The position numbers and the translations under genes are program-made. 64,000 nt of DNA from Piscinibacter sp. HJYY11 (GTDB taxonomy: Bacteria > Pseudomonadota > Gammaproteobacteria > Burkholderiales > Burkholderiaceae_C). Shown piece by piece: positions 16,714 to 25,751 of this stretch. The notes beneath the pieces are model-generated. The model was given only the letters and a program-made list of their open reading frames with translations, was not told the DNA's origin and made no database searches. The stretch spans positions 4,080,746-4,144,745 of the forward strand of contig NZ_JAERQZ010000001.1 of the NCBI RefSeq assembly GCF_016735515.1, read 5' to 3'. How positions within the stretch are numbered: position 1 is the first letter of the stretch; the number at the start of each line of letters is the position of its first letter.

Positions 16714-16752
16714 AGCATTTCGGCGTTTCCATGCCAGAAATGCCGAAATGCT
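16714..16752. promoter_or_regulatory. 39-base palindrome, candidate AraC operator
   Basis: AGCATTTCGGC (16714-16724) and GCCGAAATGCT (16742-16752) form a perfect 11-base inverted repeat about centre 16733; inside it TTTC (16726-16729) and GAAA (16737-16740) pair about the same centre. The element lies between the divergent MFS and AraC genes and covers the AraC gene's ATG, so binding could repress the regulator and control the exporter. Confidence 0.65.
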
Positions 16753-17743
16753 TGCTCATTCGTCCAGGCTTCCCGAGCCACAAGGTGTGCCCGACGCACT
16801 GACCGAGATCCTCTTGAACCTGCGCCTCGAAGGCGTGGAGTACGGGCGCTGCGTGCTGCACGGTCCGTGGGCCATCAGCTTCCCGCCGCAAGGCTCGGCG
16901 CGCTTCCATTTCGTCGCCGGGGGCGGCTGCTGGCTGCGCACGCCGACCACCGACTGGCTGCAACTGAACCCGGGCGACGCGGTGCTGCTGCCGCGAGGCA
17001 GTGCCCATGTGCTCGCCAGTTCGCCCGAGGTGCCGCCGGTCGACATCGACACGATGAACCGGCGCAAGGTCGCCGACAACCTCTACCTCGTGCGCGACGA
17101 GCGTGAAGAGACAGCCGAGCCCGACGTGATGTTCTGCGGCGCGCTGCGCTTCAATCTCGACCCGCTGCACCCGCTCGTGGCGATGATGCCGCCCGTGATG
17201 CGCGCCGGTGAATTGGCCCAGCGTGACCCGGCTGTGCCCGCGCTTCTCGATGCGATGGAGCGCGAAGTGGCGATGGACCGCATCGGCGCCTGCGGCATCC
17301 TCGCGCGCCTGGCCGACGTGCTGGCCGCCAGCATCATCCGCGCGTGGGTCGAGTGCGCCTGCAGCGACGCCACCGGCTGGATCGCCGCGGTGCGCTGCCC
17401 GTCGATCGGCAAGGTGCTCGCCGCCGTGCATGCGCAGCCCGAGCGCGACTGGCCGGTGCATGAACTGGCGGCGCTGATGGGCGCGTCCCGCTCACGATTC
17501 GCCGAAGCCTTCACCACCACGGTCGGCGAAACGCCGGCGCGTTATGTGGCGAAGCTGAAGATGTTCCAGGCGCGGCGCTGGATCGCGCAGGAAGGCATGC
17601 GCGTGGCGACCGCGGCCGAGCGGCTGGGCTACGACTCCGAGGCCTCGTTCAGTCGCGCCTTCAAGCGCATCATCGGCCACCCGCCGAGCACGGCGCGGGC
17701 CGAGCACCGCGCGGCGCGCACGGCGCTGCTCACGCCGGGCTGA
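16748..17743 (+). CDS. AraC-family regulator with cupin sensor domain
   Basis: Transcription factor of about 331 residues. Residues about 20-190 form a cupin-type domain as in the AraC_binding-like cupin_6 group (GARF-type start, LLPRGSAHVL, MFCGALRFNLDPLHPL). The last 100 residues carry two helix-turn-helix motifs, the first in VHELAALMGASRSRFAEAFTT and the second in VATAAERLGYDSEASFSRAFKR. It is divergent from the MFS exporter/reductase pair, which it probably controls. The ATG used lies within the palindrome described above; if that site is an operator, a slightly later start is possible. The inducer is unknown. Confidence 0.87.
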   Translation: MLAHSSRLPEPQGVPDALTEILLNLRLEGVEYGRCVLHGPWAISFPPQGSARFHFVAGGGCWLRTPTTDWLQLNPGDAVLLPRGSAHVLASSPEVPPVDIDTMNRRKVADNLYLVRDEREETAEPDVMFCGALRFNLDPLHPLVAMMPPVMRAGELAQRDPAVPALLDAMEREVAMDRIGACGILARLADVLAASIIRAWVECACSDATGWIAAVRCPSIGKVLAAVHAQPERDWPVHELAALMGASRSRFAEAFTTTVGETPARYVAKLKMFQARRWIAQEGMRVATAAERLGYDSEASFSRAFKRIIGHPPSTARAEHRAARTALLTPG

Positions 17744-17744
17744 T

Positions 17745-19052
17745 TCAGACCGCGTACAGCTCGGCGGCGCGGTCCTTCAGCTTCGCCGGCACGCTGCCCG
17801 CGAGGCCCACCGCGGCGCGGCTGGCCAGCATGCGCTGGAACACCCGCTGCACCTGGGCAGCATCCACCGCCTTCAGCCGCGCGAGCCACTCGCCCGGCTC
17901 GCGCAGGCGGCCGAAGGTGAAGAGCTCCTGCGCCGCCACTTCCATGCGCTTGGCCGGCTGCTCCAGCGCGCGCAGGGCCCGCACGCTGATCTGGTTGCGC
18001 GCGCGCGTGAGGCCCTCCTCATCGATGTGCTCGGCGTGTTGCCGCAGCAGGCGCGCCACCTCGGTGATGAAGGCTTCGGCCTGCGCCGGCTCGGTCGCGC
18101 CGTCGATCACGAACTGGCTGGCGAGCGGGTACACGTCGGCCGAGCAGCCCACCTGGTAGGCCAGGCCGCGCCGCTCGCGGATCTCATCGAGCAGCGGCGA
18201 GCTCATGCCTTCGCCCAGCAGCGCGGCGGCGAGCACGTCGGCCAGGTGCGCGTCATCGGCGAGCGGCGGCGCAGCGAAGCCGAGCACGATCTGGCACTGC
18301 GCGCTGCCCGACAGGCGCCGTAGCTTCACGCCGCCGTGCCACTCGGGCGGCGGCACGGTGTTGGGCTCGCCGCGCGGCATGTCGCCGAAGGCGCGCTCGG
18401 TGGCCGCGATGAGCGCGGCCTCGTCCACCGGCCCAGCGGCGGCCACGACCACGTTGCAGGCGGTGTACTGCTGCTGCACGTAGGCCAGCAGGTCGTCGCG
18501 CGTGAAGCGCTTGATGTTGGCGCGGTTGCCGATCACCGGGCGGCCGGCGGGGTGCTGGTCGCCGTAGCTCGCCTTGTCGAAGAGGTCGAAGGCGATGGTC
18601 ACCGGGTCTTCGTCGAACTCGGTGAACTCATGCTGGATCACCTGGCGCTCACGCTCCAGTTCGTCGGCGGGGAAGGTGCTGTGGCGCACGATGTCGGCGA
18701 TCTGCGCCACGAAGGTCGGCAGGTCGTGCGGCAGGCCTTCGATGTGGAAGGCGGTGTGGTCCTTGTCGGTGTGGGCGTTGACCTCTGCGCCCAGGCGCTC
18801 GGCATCGAGGTTGATGCGCTGGCAGTCGCGCGTGGCCGTGCCCTTGAAGGCCATGTGCTCGACCACGTGACTGATGCCGTTCTGCGCGCGGGTCTCGTGC
18901 AGGCTGCCGGTGCGCACGAAGACGCTCAGGCTCGCCGTCTGGCGCCAGGGCATGGGGAGGGCGACGATGCGCAGGCCGTTGGGAAGGGTGTGCAGGCGGG
19001 GGGTGCTCAAGGTACGGTGCAGAACGACATCGAAAGGCGTAGTGTCCGCCAC
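17745..19052 (-). CDS. M16-family zinc metallopeptidase (processing-peptidase-like)
   Basis: Pitrilysin-type protease of about 435 residues. The inverted zinc motif is H62-V-V-E65-H66 in GISHVVEHMAFKGT, followed by a distal glutamate in the ERERQVIQHEF helix; the second half is the inactive-type domain with RRGLAYQVGC and SRAAVGLAGSVP. No signal peptide is seen with the start used, a GTG at 19052 that begins VADTTPFDVVLHRTL; a longer ATG-initiated form would run into the divergent sigma factor gene. The family includes mitochondrial processing peptidase and bacterial PqqL/YmxG; single-copy cytoplasmic forms like this one have no firm substrate. Start choice is uncertain. Confidence 0.85.
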   Translation of the reverse strand: MADTTPFDVVLHRTLSTPRLHTLPNGLRIVALPMPWRQTASLSVFVRTGSLHETRAQNGISHVVEHMAFKGTATRDCQRINLDAERLGAEVNAHTDKDHTAFHIEGLPHDLPTFVAQIADIVRHSTFPADELERERQVIQHEFTEFDEDPVTIAFDLFDKASYGDQHPAGRPVIGNRANIKRFTRDDLLAYVQQQYTACNVVVAAAGPVDEAALIAATERAFGDMPRGEPNTVPPPEWHGGVKLRRLSGSAQCQIVLGFAAPPLADDAHLADVLAAALLGEGMSSPLLDEIRERRGLAYQVGCSADVYPLASQFVIDGATEPAQAEAFITEVARLLRQHAEHIDEEGLTRARNQISVRALRALEQPAKRMEVAAQELFTFGRLREPGEWLARLKAVDAAQVQRVFQRMLASRAAVGLAGSVPAKLKDRAAELYAV

Positions 19053-19063
19053 GCGACCGCGGC

Positions 19064-19090
19064 TGTCACAAACCCGCCCGCTCGAACGTC
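19064..19090 (+). promoter_or_regulatory. ECF41-type promoter of the sigma factor gene
   Basis: TGTCACA (19064-19070), a 16-base spacer and CGTC (19087-19090) match the known ECF41 target promoter exactly. It lies 29 bases upstream of the ECF41 sigma gene ATG, so the sigma factor probably activates its own gene. The same element with the same spacing precedes the next gene. Confidence 0.85.
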
Positions 19091-19119
19091 TATTGGAAAA
19101 CTGCTCGAATGCCCTGCCC

Positions 19120-20022
19120 ATGGACGCCCCTGAACCCACCCGCCTCGAAGACCCGACCCAGGCCTTTGCCCGCCTGAGACCGCGCCTGCAGGGCATCGCC
19201 TACCGCATGCTCGGCAGCGTGGCCGAGGCTGAAGAGGTGGTGCAGGACGCGTGGCTGCGCTGGCACGACGCGCAGGCCGACCCGCCCGACAACGGCGAGG
19301 CCTGGCTCGTCACCGTGACCACGCGGCTTGCGATCGACCGGCTGCGGGCGACCAGGGTGGCGCGCGAGCACTACACCGGCATGTGGTTGCCGGAACCGGT
19401 GCTGACCGAGTCGGCCGACAGCCCGCAGGACCTGCTGGAGCGTGCCGACGACCTCTCGGTCGCGTTCCTGATGCTCTTGGAGCGGCTCTCGCCAGAGGCG
19501 CGTGCGGCCTTCCTGCTGCGCGAGGTGTTCGACGTCGACTACCCCGAGGTCGCCCGCATGGTCGGCAAGGCCGAGCCGGCGTGCCGGCAACTCGTCAGCC
19601 GCGCGAAGAAGCAGCTCGCCGACGAGCGGCCGCGCTACCGCGTGACGCCCGACACGCACCATCGGCTGCTCAGCCAGTTCGCACAGGCGATGACGCAAGG
19701 CGACTTCGGCGCCCTGCGCGCCATGCTGAGCGAGGAGGCCGAGCTGATCGGCGATGGCGGCGGCAAGGTGCTCGCCTTCCCGAAGCCCCTGCAGGGCGGG
19801 CAGCGCATCGCCCAGCTCTTCTACGCGGCACACCGCAAGCTGCACGAGCGCCAGCGCGTGCAGCTTGTGCGGCTCAACGGCGAGTGGGGCCTGCTGCGCT
19901 TCATCGATGGCGCACTCGAATCGGCGCAGACCTTCGAGACCGATGGCGAGCGCATCCTGCGCATCCGCGTGCAGCGCAATCCCGACAAATTGGCCCGCAT
20001 CGCCGCTGCTGTCACAGGTTGA
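19120..20022 (+). CDS. ECF41-group sigma factor (SigJ-like) with SnoaL-like tail
   Basis: RNA polymerase sigma factor of 300 residues. Region 2 is RLQGIAYRMLGSVAEAEEVV near residue 25 and region 4 lies near residues 125-165 (FLLREVFDVDYPEVARMVG). It carries all three signature motifs of ECF41 proteins: WLPEP in the linker after region 2, DGGGK in the C-terminal SnoaL-like domain, and NPDKL at the end. In ECF41 factors this C-terminal domain takes the place of an anti-sigma factor and controls activity. The next gene encodes an AhpD-like carboxymuconolactone decarboxylase-family protein, the classic ECF41 partner, and both genes have the ECF41 promoter. ATG at 19120 begins the conserved region. 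Confidence 0.93.
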   Translation: MDAPEPTRLEDPTQAFARLRPRLQGIAYRMLGSVAEAEEVVQDAWLRWHDAQADPPDNGEAWLVTVTTRLAIDRLRATRVAREHYTGMWLPEPVLTESADSPQDLLERADDLSVAFLMLLERLSPEARAAFLLREVFDVDYPEVARMVGKAEPACRQLVSRAKKQLADERPRYRVTPDTHHRLLSQFAQAMTQGDFGALRAMLSEEAELIGDGGGKVLAFPKPLQGGQRIAQLFYAAHRKLHERQRVQLVRLNGEWGLLRFIDGALESAQTFETDGERILRIRVQRNPDKLARIAAAVTG

Positions 20023-20036
20023 AGGGCTCGCACGTC
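20010..20036 (+). promoter_or_regulatory. ECF41-type promoter of the AhpD-like gene
   Basis: TGTCACA (20010-20016), a 16-base spacer and CGTC (20033-20036) repeat the motif found before the sigma gene. The -35 element overlaps the last codons of the sigma gene, whose stop is at 20020-20022. The gene it drives starts at 20084, giving a leader of roughly 40 bases. Confidence 0.85.
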
Positions 20037-20083
20037 TTGTTGGGCATGGAAGCCGTTTCCATCAACCCACAGGAGTGAACGAC

Positions 20084-20563
20084 ATGACCCAGCGCATCAA
20101 CTACATGCAGCAATCGCCCGAGCTCTTCAAGAAGTACCTCGAGTTCAGCACCGCGGCCAAGGGCGGCGCGATCGACGCGACGATCCAGCACCTGATCGAG
20201 ATCCGCGCCTCGCAGATCAACGGCTGCGGCTTCTGCGTCGACATGCACGTCAAGCAGGCCACGATCCACGGCGAGCGCCCGCTACGCCTGCACCACCTCG
20301 CGATCTGGCGCGAGTCGACGCTCTTCTCGCCGCGCGAGCGGACGGCGCTGGCCTGGACCGAAGCACTCACCACGCTGGGTGCGCACGGTGTCGGCGATGA
20401 CGTCTACGACAAGGTGCGCACGCAGCTGTCGGAGAAGGAGCTGTCGGACCTGAGCTTCCTCGTGATGGCGATCAACGGCTGGAACCGGCTCAACGTTGGC
20501 TTCCGCGGCGTGCCGGGCTCGCACGACAAGGCGTTCGGGCTCGACAAGGCCGGGCTGTCCTGA
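20084..20563 (+). CDS. AhpD-like carboxymuconolactone decarboxylase-family protein
   Basis: Protein of 159 residues with the alkylhydroperoxidase D core. The redox motif is C48-G-F-C51 followed by H55 (CGFCVDMH), the pattern of AhpD-type disulfide reductases rather than of the true decarboxylase. AGGAG lies 8 bases before the ATG. It is the partner gene of the ECF41 sigma factor upstream, from which it is also transcribed through its own ECF41 promoter. The physiological substrate of ECF41-linked proteins is not known; a peroxide or redox-related role is likely. It converges on metF with an 11-base gap. Confidence 0.9.
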   Translation: MTQRINYMQQSPELFKKYLEFSTAAKGGAIDATIQHLIEIRASQINGCGFCVDMHVKQATIHGERPLRLHHLAIWRESTLFSPRERTALAWTEALTTLGAHGVGDDVYDKVRTQLSEKELSDLSFLVMAINGWNRLNVGFRGVPGSHDKAFGLDKAGLS

Positions 20564-20574
20564 GGCGTTCGACT

Positions 20575-21411
20575 TCAGGCGTGCAGGCCGAGCCGGCGGC
20601 AGATCTCGAGCGGCGCCACCGACTGGTTCATCGTGTACAGGTGCAGCGCCGGCACACCGCCGGCGATCAGCTTCTCGCACAGCGCGGTGACCACGTCGAG
20701 GCCAAAGGCCTTGATGGAATCGACGTCGTCGCCATACGACTGCAGGCGCAGCCGGATCCAGCGCGGGATCTCGGCGCCGGAGTTGTCGGCGAAGCGGATG
20801 ATGCCGGCGGAGTTGGTGATCGGCATGATGCCGGGCACGACCGGGATGTCGGCGCCAACCTTGCGGGCCTCGTCGACGAAGCGGAAGTAGGCGTCGGCGT
20901 TGAAGAAGAACTGCGTGATCGACGAGTTGGCGCCCGCGCGCACCTTGGCGAGGTAGGCGTTGAGGTCGTCCTGCGGCGAACGTGCCTGCGGGTGCATCTC
21001 GGGGTACGAGGCCACTTCGATGTGGAAGTGGTGGCCGGTCGCTTCGCGGATGAACGCGATCAGGTCGCTGGCATAACGGAACTCACCGAAGCCGCCGTAG
21101 CCGCTCGGCAGGTCGCCGCGCAGCGCGACGATGCGCTTGATGCCGGCGGCCTTGAACTGCTCGATCTTGGCCAGCACCGACTCGCGGTTGGCACCGATGC
21201 AGGTGAAGTGCGAGGCCGCGTCCACGCCCTCGGCGAGGATGGCCTGCACGGCCGCCAGCGTGCCGTCTTGCGTGGAGCCGCCGGCGCCGTAGGTCACCGA
21301 GCAGAACTCCGGCTTGAGCGCGTAGAGCTTCTGGCGCACGACGGCCAGCTTCTCGACGCCCTCGGGTGTCTTGGGAGGGAAGAATTCCAGGCTGATCGGA
21401 AGTCTCTTCAT
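20575..21411 (-). CDS. metF: 5,10-methylenetetrahydrofolate reductase
   Basis: FAD enzyme of 278 residues that reduces 5,10-methylene-THF to 5-methyl-THF, the methyl donor for methionine synthesis. The start MKRLPISLEFFPPKTPEG contains the catalytic glutamate of the EFFPP motif; VTYGAGGST and ALRGDLPSG (FAD/folate contacts) and FFFNADAYFRFVDE follow in order. It is third in the minus-strand operon ahcY-tlyA-metF, 13 bases after tlyA, and should therefore be under the SAH riboswitch at the operon's head. Length is slightly below the usual 290-300 of the bacterial enzyme. Confidence 0.95.
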   Translation of the reverse strand: MKRLPISLEFFPPKTPEGVEKLAVVRQKLYALKPEFCSVTYGAGGSTQDGTLAAVQAILAEGVDAASHFTCIGANRESVLAKIEQFKAAGIKRIVALRGDLPSGYGGFGEFRYASDLIAFIREATGHHFHIEVASYPEMHPQARSPQDDLNAYLAKVRAGANSSITQFFFNADAYFRFVDEARKVGADIPVVPGIMPITNSAGIIRFADNSGAEIPRWIRLRLQSYGDDVDSIKAFGLDVVTALCEKLIAGGVPALHLYTMNQSVAPLEICRRLGLHA

Positions 21412-21424
21412 CGTCTGTCCTTGC

Positions 21425-22183
21425 TCAGGCGGGCTGCTTCGCCCACACGAAGAATTCGGTGTTGCCGTTGCCGCCCTGGATGGGGCTCTGGAAATACTGC
21501 TGCACCTTCAGGCCCTGCGCCTTGCAGGCCTGCCACAGGCGGTTCTCGACTTCGACGAAGTGCGCCGGGTCCTTCACAATGCCGCCCTTGCCGATCTGCG
21601 CCGGCTGCAGCTCGAACTGCGGCTTGACCAGCAGCAGCAGGTGGCCGCCCGGCTTCAGGTAGGTCACCATCGTCGGCAGCACGTGCGTGGAGGTGATGAA
21701 CGACAGGTCGGCGGTCACGAAGTCGAAGCTGTGCTCGGCATGCGCTGCTGCAAAGGCACTGCCCGCGACATCGCGTGCATTGATGCCTTCGTAGCTCGTC
21801 ACGCGGGCATCGCCCGCGAGCTTCGGGTGCAGTTGCCCGTGGCCCACGTCGAGGCCGACTACCTTCGCTGCACCGCTCTGCAGCAGCGCATCGGTGAAGC
21901 CACCGGTGCTCTGGCCGAGGTCGAGGCAGCTCATGCCGGTCACATCGATGCTGCAGTGTTTCAAGGCCCCTTCGAGCTTGAGCCCGCCGCGCGACACGAA
22001 GCGCAGCTCCGCGTCGTCGGTGATCTCCATCTCGCAGTCTTCGGGCACGTCGAGGCCCGCCTTGTTCACCACGGCCCAGCCCTTGGGGCCGAGCCAGCGC
22101 ACGGCGTTGCGCTCGATCAACCGTTGCGCGGCCGACCGGGTGGGCACGAGGCCCCGTTGAAGGATCAACTGGTCGGCGCGCAT
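21425..22183 (-). CDS. tlyA: TlyA-family rRNA 2'-O-methyltransferase
   Basis: Protein of 252 residues with an N-terminal S4 RNA-binding domain (LILQRGLVPTRSAAQRLIER) and an FtsJ/Rossmann methyltransferase domain starting near residue 85 (CLDLGQSTGGFTDALLQSGA, the SAM loop). Family members methylate rRNA with SAM; older names call them hemolysins. It lies 5 bases after ahcY and 13 bases before metF, so its expression is tied to the methyl cycle: it makes SAH, which AhcY removes. The same order occurs in other betaproteobacteria to my knowledge. Confidence 0.88.
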   Translation of the reverse strand: MRADQLILQRGLVPTRSAAQRLIERNAVRWLGPKGWAVVNKAGLDVPEDCEMEITDDAELRFVSRGGLKLEGALKHCSIDVTGMSCLDLGQSTGGFTDALLQSGAAKVVGLDVGHGQLHPKLAGDARVTSYEGINARDVAGSAFAAAHAEHSFDFVTADLSFITSTHVLPTMVTYLKPGGHLLLLVKPQFELQPAQIGKGGIVKDPAHFVEVENRLWQACKAQGLKVQQYFQSPIQGGNGNTEFFVWAKQPA

Positions 22184-22188
22184 CGGGA

Positions 22189-23619
<1,431 letters not shown>

Positions 23620-23681
23620 GTGGGGCTCCATGTCGATCAAGGAACCCGCAGACGGCTGACGATGAGAGAGGGATCTGTCCA

Positions 23682-23712
23682 CTCACCCACGAGGAACCAT
23701 CGTGCGGGTGAG
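23682..23712 (-). promoter_or_regulatory. Expression-platform hairpin after the SAH aptamer
   Basis: On the minus strand CTCACC..CACG pairs with CGTG-GGTGAG around a 9-base loop, with a two-base bulge on the 5' side. Its 5' arm overlaps the 3' end of the SAH aptamer, so ligand-bound aptamer and this hairpin would compete. It ends about 60 bases before the ahcY start. There is no T-run, so control by ribosome access or by Rho is more likely than intrinsic termination. Confidence 0.5.
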
Positions 23713-23775
23713 CGCGGTTGCAATTCGATTTCCGAGCCTGGGGCACGAGGTGGTGCCTTGCAACGCTCCTCGGAA
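23701..23775 (-). promoter_or_regulatory. S-adenosylhomocysteine (SAH) riboswitch
   Basis: The minus-strand leader of ahcY contains the conserved SAH-riboswitch core in order: CCGAGGAGCGTTGCAA, a variable hairpin (GGCAC..GTGCC), CCAGGCTCGG, and then TTGCAACCGCGCTC, where CCGAG pairs with CTCGG and TTGCAA/GCGC elements pair with their partners. Known SAH riboswitches occur in beta- and gammaproteobacteria upstream of ahcY and turn expression on when SAH accumulates. Here it would control ahcY, tlyA and metF together. Confidence 0.92.
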
Positions 23776-23881
23776 AGTGGGGCGGATTGTAGTGCAGCGC
23801 TTTTCGCGGCGCCATGTCGTTTTTGGCAGTCGCGACTGTCACCCCAGAGACTGACGGGATTTTCCGGCGGGCGCACGATGA

Positions 23882-23901
23882 GGTAAACCGATCGGTGTAC
23901 C
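23882..23901. promoter_or_regulatory. 20-base palindrome, candidate TetR operator
   Basis: GGTA-A-ACCGATCGGT-G-TACC is palindromic over 20 bases except for one A/G pair. It lies 27 bases before the MFS gene that is followed directly by a TetR gene, the usual place for a self-controlling TetR operator. Confidence 0.7.
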
Positions 23902-23928
23902 TTCCGGTCGCATCACGAGGAGACGCCG

Positions 23929-25161
23929 ATGTCGAAACTGCGCGGCCTGGGGCCCGCCCTGCCCATCCTCATCGGCGCTTCGCTGATGCTCAGCCTCAGC
24001 ATGGGCCTGCGGCAGAGCCTGGGCATCTTCATGCCGCCGCTCACCAAGGACGTGGGCATCTCGGTCTCCGACTTCACCCTCGCGGTGGCGGTGCAGAACC
24101 TCGCCTGGGGCTTCCTGCAGCCGTGGGCCGGCGCGGTGGCGGTGCGGCTGGGCTACAAGCGGCTGATGCTCGCCGGCTCGCTGCTCTACATCGTGGGCCT
24201 GGTGCTGCTGGCCACGGCTCAGGGTTTCATCAGCGTGCTGCTCGGCGCGGGCGTGGCGATCGGTGCCTCGATGGCGTTGACCGGGCCGGCGTTCGCGATG
24301 GCGGTGGCCTCGCGGGCGGTGTCGGCGGCGGTGCGCAGCTCGGTGCTGGGCATCGTGTCGGCCGCCGGCTCGCTGGGCGCGCTGATGGCCGCGCCGCTCG
24401 GGCAGGCGCTCGCGCAGACCTCGGGCTGGCGTGTCGGGCTCTATGGCTTCATCGTGCTGTCGCTCGTCATCCTGCCGGCCGCCTGGTACGCGGGCAAGGC
24501 CGACGCGATGCCCGTGCCGCCCTCGCCGGGCGGCGATGACAAGAGCGCCGGCGACGTGGTGAAAGGGGCGCTGCGCCATGCGCCCTTCGTCGTGATGACC
24601 GCGGCGTATTTCGTCTGCGGCATGCAGCTCATCTTCCTCACCACGCACCTGCCCTCGTACCTGGCGCTGTGTGGCATGGACCCCATGCTCTCGGCCCAGG
24701 CGCTCGGCGTGATCGGAGGGTTCAACGTGCTGGGCAGCCTCTTCTTCGGCTGGGCCGGCGGGCGCTGGAACAAGCTCCTGCTGCTCGGTGGCATCTACGT
24801 GCTGCGCTCGATCGGCATCGCCTGGTACTTCGTCACCGCCCCCACGCCGGGCAGCACGCTGCTCTTCGCCGCCATCATGGGATTCCTGTGGCTGGGCGTC
24901 GGGCCGCTCGTGGCCGGCTCAATCAGCGAGACCTTCGGCGTGCGCTGGCAGGCCATGCTTGGCGGCGTGGCCTTCATGAGCCACCAGGTCGGCAGCTTCG
25001 TCGGCGCGTATGGCGGCGGGCTCATCTACGACGCACTCGGCTCGTACACGCTCGCGTGGCAGATCGGCGTGGGCGTGGGCCTGGTCGCGGGCCTCGTGCA
25101 GTGCGCCGCGGCGGTCGCGAAGCCGCCCGGTCCCCGCACGCCGGTGCCGGTGCCTGCATGA
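23929..25161 (+). CDS. MFS transporter (oxalate/formate antiporter-like group)
   Basis: Major facilitator of 410 residues with about 12 helices. It opens GPALPILIGASLMLSLSMGLRQSLGIFMPPLTKDVG, a pattern of the OFA/monocarboxylate-type branch, and has GYKRLMLAG between helices 2 and 3 and SETFGVRWQAMLGG in the second half. GAGGAGA precedes the ATG. It is first of a five-gene unit and its end overlaps the TetR gene by 4 bases (ATGA). The palindrome upstream is the likely operator. The substrate, probably a small organic anion, is not known. Confidence 0.85.
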   Translation: MSKLRGLGPALPILIGASLMLSLSMGLRQSLGIFMPPLTKDVGISVSDFTLAVAVQNLAWGFLQPWAGAVAVRLGYKRLMLAGSLLYIVGLVLLATAQGFISVLLGAGVAIGASMALTGPAFAMAVASRAVSAAVRSSVLGIVSAAGSLGALMAAPLGQALAQTSGWRVGLYGFIVLSLVILPAAWYAGKADAMPVPPSPGGDDKSAGDVVKGALRHAPFVVMTAAYFVCGMQLIFLTTHLPSYLALCGMDPMLSAQALGVIGGFNVLGSLFFGWAGGRWNKLLLLGGIYVLRSIGIAWYFVTAPTPGSTLLFAAIMGFLWLGVGPLVAGSISETFGVRWQAMLGGVAFMSHQVGSFVGAYGGGLIYDALGSYTLAWQIGVGVGLVAGLVQCAAAVAKPPGPRTPVPVPA

Positions 25162-25751
25162 AGAGCGCCGTCTCCGCGGTGCCGATGAAGGACCGCATCC
25201 TCGAAGCTGCCGACGCGCTCTTCTATGGCCAGGGCATCCAGGCCGTGGGGGTGGATGCAGTGGCGGCCCAGGCCGGCATCAGCAAACGCACGCTCTACAA
25301 GCACTACCCGAGCAAGGACGAGCTGGTGGCGGCCTACCTCGCGCGCCGCACCGGCCAGGCGATTCCCTTCGAGGGCCCGCCGGTCGAGCAGATCCTCGGG
25401 CTCTTCGACGGCCTGGCGAAGTGGTTCGGCAGCAAGCGCTTTCGCGGCTGCGCCTTCGTCAACGCGGTGGCCGAGCTGAGCGGCGAGCGGCAGCACCCGG
25501 CGGTGGGCGTGGCGTCGGAGCACAAGGCGCGGCGGCTGGCGCACGTGCAGGCCTTGCTGCAGCAGCTGAAGGTCGAGGAGCCGGCGCTGCTGGCCGAACA
25601 GCTGATGGTGCTGTTCGAAGGGGCGGTGGCGGTGTCGATGGTGCGCGGCGGCGACCCGCAGGTGGCCGCGTCGGCACGCGAGGCGGCCTGCGTGCTGTTG
25701 CGCCATGCCGGCGTTGCCCTCGGCCGCGATGCGCGAGACTCGGCCCGATGA
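25158..25751 (+). CDS. TetR-family repressor
   Basis: Regulator of 197 residues. The N-terminal helix-turn-helix is VAAQAGISKRTLYKHYPSKDELV (recognition helix around residues 38-55 with SKRTLYKHY). The ligand domain has GCAFVNAVAEL near residue 97, typical of the LmrA/YxaF-type TetR proteins with a C-terminal TetR_C domain. The start overlaps the MFS stop and the end overlaps the HAD gene, both by ATGA, so the repressor is translated together with the transporter. It probably binds the 20-base palindrome before the operon. The inducer is unknown. Confidence 0.88.
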   Translation: MKSAVSAVPMKDRILEAADALFYGQGIQAVGVDAVAAQAGISKRTLYKHYPSKDELVAAYLARRTGQAIPFEGPPVEQILGLFDGLAKWFGSKRFRGCAFVNAVAELSGERQHPAVGVASEHKARRLAHVQALLQQLKVEEPALLAEQLMVLFEGAVAVSMVRGGDPQVAASAREAACVLLRHAGVALGRDARDSAR

